Of a stretch of 64,000 nt of DNA, positions 56,441 through 64,000 are shown piece after piece. The notes beneath the pieces were generated by a model that was not told the DNA's origin, ran no database searches, and saw only the letters and a program-made list of their open reading frames with translations. Each line of letters opens with the position of its first letter. The stretch's first letter is position 1. Position numbers and translations under genes: made by a program. The stretch lies in assembly GCF_017303275.1 (NCBI RefSeq), contig NZ_JAFKOJ010000001.1:496001-560000 (forward strand). Reading direction: 5' to 3'. Origin of the DNA: Bacillus sp. NTK034 (GTDB lineage Bacteria > Bacillota > Bacilli > Bacillales > Cytobacillaceae).

Positions 56441-56620
56441 GCACAGAAAATTTTTCAGTGCTTTATTTATACATCAATCAGCAGAAGCTGATTACATAAT
56501 TGCTTCCATCAGGGAGCAGCCAATCAAGGTAATATAGGCCGGCTAGCGGGAAACCCACCCGGCCTCAACTTGAATTTGGCAGAATATTGCCAAAAAATAC
56601 ATAAAGACGGGGTGTTTTGA

Positions 56621-59600
56621 TTGAGCCGAAGAATTAACAAGGTATTAGTAGCCAACAGAGGAGAAATTGCCATTCGTGTGTTCCGTGCCTGCACAGAGCT
56701 GGATATCCGGACGGTAGCCATCTATTCTAAAGAGGACTCCGGATCCTATCACCGCTATAAAGCAGATGAGGCTTACCTGGTAGGAGAGGGAAAAAAACCG
56801 ATTGATGCCTATCTTGATATTGAAGGAATTATTGACATTGCGAAAAGCAGTGATGTCGATGCCATTCATCCAGGATACGGATTTCTGTCTGAAAATATAG
56901 AATTCGCAAAACGCTGCGAGGAAGAGGGCATCATATTTATCGGTCCTGCATCTAAGCATCTGGACATGTTTGGAGATAAAGTTAAAGCAAGAACGCAAGC
57001 ACAGCTTGCTGAAATTCCGGTTATTCCAGGCAGTGACGGCCCTGCAGAAAGTCTGGATGAAGTGATTAGCTTTGGCAAAAATCATGGATTCCCGATTATC
57101 ATAAAAGCTTCACTTGGCGGTGGCGGAAGAGGCATGCGCATCGTAAGGAGCCTGGAAGAAGTAAAGGAATCATATGAGCGTGCAAAGTCGGAAGCTAAAG
57201 CTGCTTTTGGCAATGATGAAGTTTATGTTGAAAGATTCATAGAAAGGCCAAAACATATAGAGGTTCAAATCATTGGTGACCATGAAGGAAATATTATCCA
57301 CCTATATGAAAGAGATTGTTCAGTCCAGAGGCGTCACCAAAAGGTTGTAGAAGTAGCACCTTGCGTATCCCTTTCTGAAAAATTAAGAGATGATATATGT
57401 CAGGCTGCTGTCAATCTTATGAAGAATGTAGACTATATTAATGCAGGAACTGTGGAATTTCTGGTATCAGGTGATCAGTTTTATTTCATTGAAGTAAATC
57501 CGCGCGTGCAAGTTGAGCATACGATCACCGAAATGGTAACAGGAGTTGATATTGTACAAACACAAATTTTAGTAGCTGAAGGATATGCGCTGCACAGCAA
57601 AGAAGTGGGTGTTCCTGAACAGGAAAATATTCATATTCATGGATTTGCCATTCAATCACGTGTTACAACAGAAGATCCTTTAAATAACTTCATGCCTGAT
57701 ACTGGCCGGTTAATGGCTTACAGATCGGGCGGCGGTTTCGGTGTGCGGCTTGATGCGGGGAACGGTTTCCAGGGGGCAGTGATTACACCTTATTATGATT
57801 CACTGCTTGTTAAACTCTCAACACATGCTATGACTTTCCAGCAGGCAGCATCAAAAATGGTGAGGAACCTGCAGGAGTTCCGTATCAGGGGCATTAAAAC
57901 AAATATTCCTTTCCTTGAGAATGTAGTAAAACACGAGAAATTCTTAAGAGGAGAATATGATACATCATTTATTGATGAAACTCCTGAACTATTCCTGTTC
58001 CCGAAAAGGAAAGACCGCGGAACGAAGATGCTTAATTATATCGGGAATGTAACTGTTAATGGATTCCCGGGAATTGAAAAGAAAAAACGTCCGGTATTTG
58101 ATGAGCCGCGGGTGCCAAAATTAAAATACAGCACAGATTACCAGGACGGGACAAAACAAATTTTAGATAATCAGGGTCCTGAAGGACTAGTTAAATGGAT
58201 TAAAGAGCAAAAAGAAGTTTTAATTACTGATACAACCTTCCGTGACGCCCATCAATCATTGCTGGCGACTAGAGTAAGGACAAATGACCTGAAGCATATC
58301 GCAGAACCGACAGCAAAATTGCTTCCTGATATGTTTTCCTTTGAAATGTGGGGCGGTGCAACTTTTGATGTAGCATATAGATTCCTGAAAGAAGATCCTT
58401 GGGAAAGGCTGCTGACATTGCGCGAAAAAATGCCAAATGTTTTATTTCAGATGCTTCTTCGTGCTTCAAATGCAGTGGGATATAAAAACTATCCGGATAA
58501 TGTAATAAGAGAGTTTGTTGAAAAATCAGCCTATGCTGGCATTGATGTCTTCCGGATTTTCGATAGCCTTAACTGGGTTAAAGGGATGGAAGTTGCAATT
58601 GATGCTGTCCGCCAGACAGGAAAAATTGCAGAAGCCTCCATGTGCTATACAGGTGATATTTTGGATCCTGCCAGAACAAAGTACAATCTTAAATACTATA
58701 AAGACCTGGCAAAAGAGTTAGAGAATCAGGGAGCCCATATACTGGCAATCAAAGATATGGCTGGTTTATTAAAGCCGCAATCAGCCTACACCCTTATTTC
58801 TGAATTGAAAGAGACTGTTGACATTCCGATTCATCTTCATACTCATGATACGAGCGGAAATGGAATTTTCACATATGCAAAGGCTATTGAAGCAGGGGTG
58901 GATATTGTGGATACGGCCCTAAGCACAATGGCAGGCTTAACATCCCAGCCAAGTGCTAATTCTTTATATTACGCACTCCAGGGGAATGAAAGACAGCCAA
59001 AAATTAATATTCAGGCGCTTGAGCAGTTATCATACTATTGGGAAGATGTGCGCAAATACTACCAGGACTTCGAAAGCGGTATGAAGGCTCCTCATTCAGA
59101 AGTCTATCAGCATGAGATGCCTGGCGGACAATACAGTAATCTTCAGCAGCAGGCTAAAGCTGTTGGCCTTGGAGAGAAGTGGGATGAAGTTAAGGACATG
59201 TATTCCCGTGTGAATCAAATGTTTGGTGATATTGTTAAAGTTACACCTTCTTCCAAGGTAGTTGGTGATATGGCGTTATTTATGGTCCAGAATCAGCTGA
59301 CAGAGCAGGATGTTTTGAATAAAGGCAAATCTATGGATTTTCCTGACTCAGTTGTAGAATTGTTTGAAGGCTACTTAGGACAGCCATATGGAGGATTCCC
59401 GGCAGAACTGCAAAAGGTCATATTGAAAGACAGGGAGCCAATCACTGTCCGCCCGGGAGAACTTCTTGAAGATGCGGACTTTGATGCCTTAAAAGAAAAA
59501 CTCTTTAAAGAATTGGGCAGGCAGGTTACAAGCTTTGATGCGATTGCCTATGCACTTTATCCAAAAGTATTTATGGACTATATTAAGACCTGTGAACAAT

Positions 59601-60061
59601 TTGGTGATATTTCTGTTCTTGACACCCCAACATTTCTATATGGTTTAAGACTGGGTGAGGAAGTGGAAATTGAAATTGAGACAGGTAAAACGTTAATCGT
59701 AAAATTAGTTTCTATTGGCCAGCCTCAGGCTGATGGCACAAGAATTGTGTATTTTGAGCTAAATGGCCAACCTCGTGAAGTAAGCATAAAAGATGAAAGT
59801 ATTAAAGCAACTGTAGCCTCCAAAGCAAAAGCTGATCCGCATAATGAAAGTCATATTGCTGCCAGCATGCCGGGAACTGTAATCAAGGTGCTTGCAGAAA
59901 AAGGTGAAAAAGTCGAAAAAGGCGATCACTTAATGATTACAGAAGCCATGAAAATGGAAACAACTGTACAGGCGCCATTCTCTGGAACAGTTAAAGATAT
60001 CTATGTCTCGAACGGTGAAGCAATTCAAACTGGAGACTTATTGCTGGAGCTCTCAAAATAA
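56621..60061 (+). CDS. pyc: Pyruvate carboxylase
   Basis: A 1146-residue biotin enzyme making oxaloacetate from pyruvate. Domains in order: biotin carboxylase (about 4-455, with GGGGRGM glycine loop), carboxyltransferase (about 530-800, DTTFRDAHQSLLATR), PYC/OADA domain and biotinyl domain with EAMKM (biotinylated K1111). TTG start at 56621. Anaplerotic partner of PDH. In B. subtilis it is activated by DarB, also encoded here. Acetyl-CoA activation is expected for the family. Confidence 0.97.
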   Translation: MSRRINKVLVANRGEIAIRVFRACTELDIRTVAIYSKEDSGSYHRYKADEAYLVGEGKKPIDAYLDIEGIIDIAKSSDVDAIHPGYGFLSENIEFAKRCEEEGIIFIGPASKHLDMFGDKVKARTQAQLAEIPVIPGSDGPAESLDEVISFGKNHGFPIIIKASLGGGGRGMRIVRSLEEVKESYERAKSEAKAAFGNDEVYVERFIERPKHIEVQIIGDHEGNIIHLYERDCSVQRRHQKVVEVAPCVSLSEKLRDDICQAAVNLMKNVDYINAGTVEFLVSGDQFYFIEVNPRVQVEHTITEMVTGVDIVQTQILVAEGYALHSKEVGVPEQENIHIHGFAIQSRVTTEDPLNNFMPDTGRLMAYRSGGGFGVRLDAGNGFQGAVITPYYDSLLVKLSTHAMTFQQAASKMVRNLQEFRIRGIKTNIPFLENVVKHEKFLRGEYDTSFIDETPELFLFPKRKDRGTKMLNYIGNVTVNGFPGIEKKKRPVFDEPRVPKLKYSTDYQDGTKQILDNQGPEGLVKWIKEQKEVLITDTTFRDAHQSLLATRVRTNDLKHIAEPTAKLLPDMFSFEMWGGATFDVAYRFLKEDPWERLLTLREKMPNVLFQMLLRASNAVGYKNYPDNVIREFVEKSAYAGIDVFRIFDSLNWVKGMEVAIDAVRQTGKIAEASMCYTGDILDPARTKYNLKYYKDLAKELENQGAHILAIKDMAGLLKPQSAYTLISELKETVDIPIHLHTHDTSGNGIFTYAKAIEAGVDIVDTALSTMAGLTSQPSANSLYYALQGNERQPKINIQALEQLSYYWEDVRKYYQDFESGMKAPHSEVYQHEMPGGQYSNLQQQAKAVGLGEKWDEVKDMYSRVNQMFGDIVKVTPSSKVVGDMALFMVQNQLTEQDVLNKGKSMDFPDSVVELFEGYLGQPYGGFPAELQKVILKDREPITVRPGELLEDADFDALKEKLFKELGRQVTSFDAIAYALYPKVFMDYIKTCEQFGDISVLDTPTFLYGLRLGEEVEIEIETGKTLIVKLVSIGQPQADGTRIVYFELNGQPREVSIKDESIKATVASKAKADPHNESHIAASMPGTVIKVLAEKGEKVEKGDHLMITEAMKMETTVQAPFSGTVKDIYVSNGEAIQTGDLLLELSK

Positions 60062-60139
60062 AGTGAAACTTCAAATGGGAGGGCTTTTCCCCCACGTATC
60101 CTCCATTATTGATTCCACTCTGTCATGAAGTGGGGGGGT

Positions 60140-60156
60140 ACTGCCCGTTAGACTGC
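60140..60156. repeat. 17-bp dispersed repeat, copy B
   Basis: ACTGCCCGTTAGACTGC, exact reverse complement of 12979-12995; preceded by a GTGGGGGGGT run, another mark of the repeat style seen near 28455. Confidence 0.7.
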
Positions 60157-60164
60157 GATAAATA

Positions 60165-60206
60165 AAACAAAAGAGCTTCGGCGATTGCCGAAGCTCTTTT
60201 GTTTTA
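60165..60206. terminator. Bidirectional terminator, pyc and ctaA
   Basis: AAAACAAAAGAGCTTCGGC / GCCGAAGCTCTTTTGTTTT with a GATT loop. Confidence 0.93.
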
Positions 60207-60211
60207 TGCAA

Positions 60212-61189
60212 TTATGGAATGGAAGTAACGGTCGGGATAGGAGATTCATCATTTTTCTCTTTTTCCCTGACAGCTGAAACAGCAAGCTCATTCTTCCTGC
60301 TCCGTGAGGACAGAAGGATAAAATAGCTTAATAGCCCAAATAAGCAGGAAATAAAGAAGGCGTGGGCAAGAGCTATATACAAGTTAAGTCGGGTTAATAC
60401 AACTAATGCACCAGCAGCAACCTGAAGCGTTACTAAGATAAATGAAATGATCCAGCCCCAATAAACGACTTTCTGTTCCTTGTAATGCTTAATTGCAAGA
60501 AAAGTAATGAAACCGATCCATATGAAAATTAATCCGGCAGCAGCCCGGTGGCCCATTTGCACCCATTCATACATATTTTCCGGAAGAGCGAAAGAACCGT
60601 TAAAGCAAAGCGGCCAGTCACGGCAGACTAGACTTGCATTAACATGGCGCACAAGCGCGCCAGTGTATACTACGGCATAGCTGTATATAGAAACTCCAAT
60701 AATATGTTTCCTCATTCTTTTATCAATAATGAGCTTCTCGGCCTCGAATTTCTTATCTACTTCAAAAATAAGCAAAGTCAAAAGCAGTACTGCTGCAAAA
60801 GATATTAAAGAAATCCCGAAATGAAGGGCAAGTACAAAATCAGATTGCCCCCACACTACTGCGGCCGCTCCGATTAAAGCCTGGAGGACAAGGAAGAAGA
60901 ACGAAGTGAGTGATAAAAACTTTGTTTCCCTTATATGTCCCAATTTTCTCCATGTCCAAATCGATAATATCAGGACCATAAAACCAACTGAGCCTGAAAC
61001 AAGTCTGTGCGCCAGTTCGATAATCAATTCAGGAGTAATGTCGCTTGGAACAAATTCACCATTGCAAAGCGGCCAGGATTTCCCGCATCCCATTCCGGAT
61101 TCAGTTTTAGTTACCAGGGCACCGCCGAGCAAAATTAAAAGCATGCCGATAGTTGTAAGAACGGCAAACCATTTTAAAGATCGTTGCAA
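60212..61189 (-). CDS. ctaA: Heme A synthase CtaA
   Basis: A 325-residue, eight-span membrane enzyme that oxidises the methyl of heme O to make heme A for the terminal oxidases. Characteristic motifs: [23 protein letters not shown] and a second half with [13 protein letters not shown] and QMGHRAAAG, giving the two His pairs of the duplicated fold. TTG start with AAGGTGAAAGG upstream. The C-terminal tail is longer and more charged than in B. subtilis (306 residues). Divergent from ctaB. Confidence 0.94.
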   Translation of the reverse strand: MQRSLKWFAVLTTIGMLLILLGGALVTKTESGMGCGKSWPLCNGEFVPSDITPELIIELAHRLVSGSVGFMVLILSIWTWRKLGHIRETKFLSLTSFFFLVLQALIGAAAVVWGQSDFVLALHFGISLISFAAVLLLTLLIFEVDKKFEAEKLIIDKRMRKHIIGVSIYSYAVVYTGALVRHVNASLVCRDWPLCFNGSFALPENMYEWVQMGHRAAAGLIFIWIGFITFLAIKHYKEQKVVYWGWIISFILVTLQVAAGALVVLTRLNLYIALAHAFFISCLFGLLSYFILLSSRSRKNELAVSAVREKEKNDESPIPTVTSIP

Positions 61190-61836
61190 AGCCTTTCACC
61201 TTCTTTAAATATTCTATGTCTATCAATGGGAAAACGATTTAATTACTAAGTATTTGTCCGTTATCTATCTTATCAAAGATTCTATAAAAAGCCATATAGT
61301 AATGTGCGTCATTTTACTTTTTCGATAGTACAGGAATAAAGCTTTTTTTACAACAGTAATAAAATTAATAAAGTTAATTATAGTAAAAAAGGTTGAAACT
61401 TGTAATGGAGTTTGCTAGAAATATAAAGGGGGTATAAAATGGTAAACCCCTGTCGCGGAAAGTATCACAAAATACATAAAAGTGAGTATATTTTTTCTTC
61501 CTTAGTTTTCTGAAGCAGTATTATTATCTCAAAAAAGCAACCATTCTTTAAGTGAATTTAATTTTTGACACAAATTAGTCATAAATTATTCTAAAAAAAT
61601 TCACAAAAGAGTTTTAAAGTGTGATTTAATATACAGAGAAATGGTTTAGTTTCATTTAGATAATAAACAGTTTGAATACATTATTAATGGTAGAAAACTA
61701 TTAGGATTATTATTATTCATCAAGGGTTTACCCCTCGTTTTTTATCGCGAACATAGCTTTGCAGGCATTTATGCTTTATAGTAAGTGTAGTGAAAAGATG
61801 CTATTGTCTGCGATAAGAGATAAAGGAGGAAAAGAT
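61190..61836. other. Long divergent region between ctaA and ctaB
   Basis: 647 AT-rich bases. A TTGACA (61565-61570) with TATTCT 16 bases later is a candidate ctaB promoter; downstream TCACA (about 61601-61605) and TGTGA (about 61619-61623) form a spaced dyad. In B. subtilis this region is bound by ResD. A 24-codon frame at 61439-61513 with a good ribosome-binding site is noted but not claimed as a gene. Confidence 0.5.
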
Positions 61837-62775
61837 ATGTCTAACTCACGGGCTTTGAGTGATGCTGCTATTGAGGACAGTGAGCGAAGCCTTCAAAAAG
61901 ATATACCTGAGACTACAGTTTGGAAGGATTTCCTTGCCCTTATCAAAATCGGCATTGTAAACTCCAATCTGATTACAACCTTCACCGGTCTTTGGCTTGC
62001 ACTGCATTTTTCCGGAAAGGGATTTTTCAATAATCTTGATCTGGTTCTTTATACAGTCATTGGCTCCTCATTGATTATTGCAGGCTCGTGCAGCTTAAAT
62101 AATTATATTGACCGCGACATTGATCCATTAATGGAAAGAACAAAAGGGAGGCCAACTGTTACTGGGAAAGTAAACCCGGGCAAGGTTGCACTTTTGAGCT
62201 TTCTGCTTATTGGCCTTGGTACGGCCTTTTTAATGTTTACAACAGCAGCAGCAGCTGCAATTGGATTAATTGGCGTTTTCAGTTATGTTGTTTTATATAC
62301 AATGTGGACGAAACGCAGATTTGTATCCAATACGATTGTAGGCAGCATTTCAGGAGCGGTTCCCCCGCTGATCGGGTGGGCAGCTGCCGATGGCAATCTC
62401 GACCCAATGGCTTGGGTGCTGTTCGCTATCGTTTTTATCTGGCAGCCTCCTCATTTTTACGCTTTAGCAATGAGAAGGGTGGAAGAATACCGGGCTGCGG
62501 GAGTTCCCATGCTTCCAGTTGTAAAAGGGTTTAAAACTACCAAAAGGCATATTTACATTTGGGTTGCAGCATTATTGCCGCTGCCATTTCTTATGCCATC
62601 GCTTGGATTGTCTTTTTTAATCCTTGCCACAGTTTTGAACATTGGATGGTTATTGACGGGATTATATGCAAGGAAATTTAACAATGATATAAAATGGGCT
62701 ACATTAATGTTTGTATACTCCCTGCAATATCTGACCATCATGTTTGTAGCTATGGTGATCATCACACTTATCTAA
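61837..62775 (+). CDS. ctaB: Protoheme IX farnesyltransferase CtaB
   Basis: A 312-residue UbiA-type prenyltransferase that converts heme B to heme O, the step before CtaA. The Mg-diphosphate motif [13 protein letters not shown] (N88, D92, D96) and a second DxxxD-like loop (VEEYRAAG) are present; about nine spans. The frame is open from 61759, but the ATG at 61837 follows AAAGGAGG and gives the normal length. Confidence 0.94.
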   Translation: MSNSRALSDAAIEDSERSLQKDIPETTVWKDFLALIKIGIVNSNLITTFTGLWLALHFSGKGFFNNLDLVLYTVIGSSLIIAGSCSLNNYIDRDIDPLMERTKGRPTVTGKVNPGKVALLSFLLIGLGTAFLMFTTAAAAAIGLIGVFSYVVLYTMWTKRRFVSNTIVGSISGAVPPLIGWAAADGNLDPMAWVLFAIVFIWQPPHFYALAMRRVEEYRAAGVPMLPVVKGFKTTKRHIYIWVAALLPLPFLMPSLGLSFLILATVLNIGWLLTGLYARKFNNDIKWATLMFVYSLQYLTIMFVAMVIITLI

Positions 62776-62886
62776 CTTAGTTAGGAAATTCTTTCTTTCG
62801 CTAGTAACGAGAGAGGATTTATCCATATTTTTTGATCAAACAATTCAAAAAATGAAATTTTTACGAAAGAGGGGTTTGATTAAGCT

Positions 62887-63963
62887 ATGAAAAGGCTTGC
62901 AAAGTGGCGTCTTTTTTCTCTGTTTGCAATGATGGCGCTCATTCTTTCCGCTTGCTCCGGCAAACCGTATTTATCTACGCTGAATCCTGCCGGCGAAGTG
63001 GCGCAAACACAATTTGATTTGATGGTGTTAAGTACTGCAATAATGGTAGGAGTAATTGCGGTCGTAACAGTAATCTTCTTTATTGTTGTTTTTAAATTCC
63101 GCCGCAAGGACGACAGAATTCCAAAACAAGTTGAAGGAAGCCACAAACTGGAAATCATTTGGACTGTTATTCCTATTCTTTTGCTTCTAATTCTTGCTGT
63201 ACCTACAGTTTCTGCTACCTTTAAGCTTGCAGATGTAAGCCCAATGGAAAAGAAGAATGAAGAAGGCAAAACAGATGCACTTGTTGTTAATGTGCGTGCA
63301 AACTTATACTGGTGGGAATTCGAATATCCTAACCAGGAAATTATCACTGGCCAGGAATTAGTTGTGCCAACTGATGAAAAAGTTTATTTCAATCTGATTG
63401 CTTCAGATGTTAAGCACTCCTTTTGGATCCCAGCTGTAGGCGGTAAGCTGGATACGAACACTGACAACGTGAACAAATTCTGGCTGAAATTTGATGGTGA
63501 AAAAGCTGCTGAGGCTGATAATTTCTTCTATGGAAAATGTGCTGAGCTTTGTGGTCCTTCCCACGCTCTAATGGATTTCAAAGTTAAAGCGGTTCCACGT
63601 GATCAATTCGATCAATGGGTAACTGCCATGCAGGACGTTAAAGAACCTAAAAAGGCAGAGACAGATCTGGCTCAAGCTGGTCAGGAAGTCTTCAACAACA
63701 GCTGTATCGGCTGTCATGCTGTAACACCGGCTAACACTGCTCCTGAAGCAGCTCGTCTAGCTCCTAACTTGACGAACTTCGGTGATCGTGACCGTATTGC
63801 TGGTATCCTTGACCATACTGAGGAAGATCTTAAGGATTGGTTAAGAGATCCAGAGACATTCAAGCCTGGAAATAAAATGACAGGTACGTATGGCGAATTG
63901 ACTGAAGAACAGCTTGATGCCCTTACAGAATACTTAATGGGCTTGAAAGTTACCGAACAATAG
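62887..63963 (+). CDS. ctaC: Cytochrome caa3 oxidase subunit II
   Basis: A 358-residue caa3-type subunit II. Signal peptide with lipobox SAC (C23), two membrane spans (about 45-68 and 92-112), then the CuA cupredoxin domain (H177; C218, C222, H226 and M229 in CAELCGPSHALM) and a fused cytochrome c domain with CIGCH (C273, C276, H277). Electrons enter from cytochrome c. ATG at 62887. Begins the ctaCDEF operon, regulated by CcpA and SpoIIIA-type cues in B. subtilis. Confidence 0.96.
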   Translation: MKRLAKWRLFSLFAMMALILSACSGKPYLSTLNPAGEVAQTQFDLMVLSTAIMVGVIAVVTVIFFIVVFKFRRKDDRIPKQVEGSHKLEIIWTVIPILLLLILAVPTVSATFKLADVSPMEKKNEEGKTDALVVNVRANLYWWEFEYPNQEIITGQELVVPTDEKVYFNLIASDVKHSFWIPAVGGKLDTNTDNVNKFWLKFDGEKAAEADNFFYGKCAELCGPSHALMDFKVKAVPRDQFDQWVTAMQDVKEPKKAETDLAQAGQEVFNNSCIGCHAVTPANTAPEAARLAPNLTNFGDRDRIAGILDHTEEDLKDWLRDPETFKPGNKMTGTYGELTEEQLDALTEYLMGLKVTEQ

Positions 63964-63990
63964 GGGATTTTTGAAAAGGGAGGTAAAATT

Positions 63991-64000
63991 GTGAGTACCT
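63991..64000 (+). CDS. ctaD: Start of ctaD (cut by the window edge)
   Basis: GTGAGTACCT after GGGAGGTAAAATT, 27 bases beyond ctaC. Only three codons are seen. The gene is named from the invariant ctaC-ctaD order, cytochrome caa3 subunit I. Confidence 0.6.

Noticed and set aside
61439-61513. 24-codon frame MVNPCRGKYHKI... with AAAGGGGG upstream, in the ctaA-ctaB gap
   Set aside because: Ribosome-binding site is good, but the frame is very short, ends far from ctaB and shows no hairpin pair that would make it a leader peptide.

Overview
This is a chromosomal stretch of a spore-forming, motile, aerobic Bacillaceae. AT-rich DNA, Bacillus-type ribosome-binding sites and frequent TTG/GTG starts all fit. 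Gene order follows the Bacillus subtilis segment cheV-ykyB-ykuC-ykuD-ykuE-fadH-ykuI-ykuJ-ykuL-ccpC-dapH-ykuR-ykuT / ktrC-rnjA-rpoY-ykrA-def-ykyA-pdhABCD-slp / SR1-speA-yktA-yktB-suhB-ylaF-typA-ylaH-ylaI-ylaJ-ylaK-ylaL-ylaN-ftsW-pyc-ctaA-ctaB-ctaC closely enough that many otherwise anonymous small genes can be named by position plus sequence. Lineage-specific insertions, and a guess from the style of the intergenic repeats, point to a Cytobacillus/Bacillus firmus-like genus rather than B. subtilis itself. I see no rRNA, tRNA, CRISPR array, prophage or intact insertion sequence.

Layout. 1-3000: an RDD membrane protein, a DinB-like protein and a UMF1-family transporter. 3.2-11.7 kb: cheV, ykyB, a PadR/MFS efflux pair, the cell-wall enzyme ykuD, the Tat-type phosphoesterase ykuE, the fatty-acid gene fadH, a C39-peptidase-like lipoprotein and the c-di-GMP protein ykuI. 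11.7-20.4 kb: small membrane and redox proteins, ykuJ, two tiny ORFs, the c-di-AMP sensor darB (ykuL), a drug-type MFS pump, the citrate-cycle repressor ccpC and the diaminopimelate genes dapH-ykuR. 20.5-30.4 kb: a MscS channel, a heterodimeric ABC exporter, ktrC, the RNase J1/RpoY pair, a HAD phosphatase, peptide deformylase and a 44-residue YjcZ-type spore protein. 30.6-37.3 kb: ykyA, the complete pyruvate dehydrogenase operon and an slp-like lipoprotein. 37.5-45.7 kb: a BCCT betaine transporter, a polysaccharide-deacetylase lipoprotein, the dual-function RNA SR1, arginine decarboxylase and small conserved genes. 46-56.5 kb: suhB, a GNAT, typA and the yla genes up to ftsW. 56.6-64 kb: pyruvate carboxylase and the heme A / caa3 oxidase genes, with ctaD just starting at the right edge.

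How the parts fit. Much of the window concerns central carbon flow and respiration: PDH and pyruvate carboxylase split pyruvate, CcpC represses the citrate branch, SR1 answers to glycolytic repressors, and CtaABC build the terminal oxidase. DarB, KtrC and pyruvate carboxylase are linked in B. subtilis through c-di-AMP. Envelope functions (DAP synthesis, YkuD, FtsW, a deacetylase, several lipoproteins) and sporulation genes make up the rest.

The best non-coding signals are regulatory: an SR1 promoter with two CcpN-type boxes and a cre-like site, a CcpC box on the ccpC promoter, tandem 13-bp dyads before padR, a perfect 20-bp palindrome before fadH, and sigma-B/sigma-K-like promoters. Unexplained items are a possible 23-residue cationic peptide gene, a 43-bp dyad upstream of pdhA, a dyad-rich block between speA and a nitronate monooxygenase gene, and several dispersed intergenic repeats. 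I found no convincing wholly new multi-gene system.
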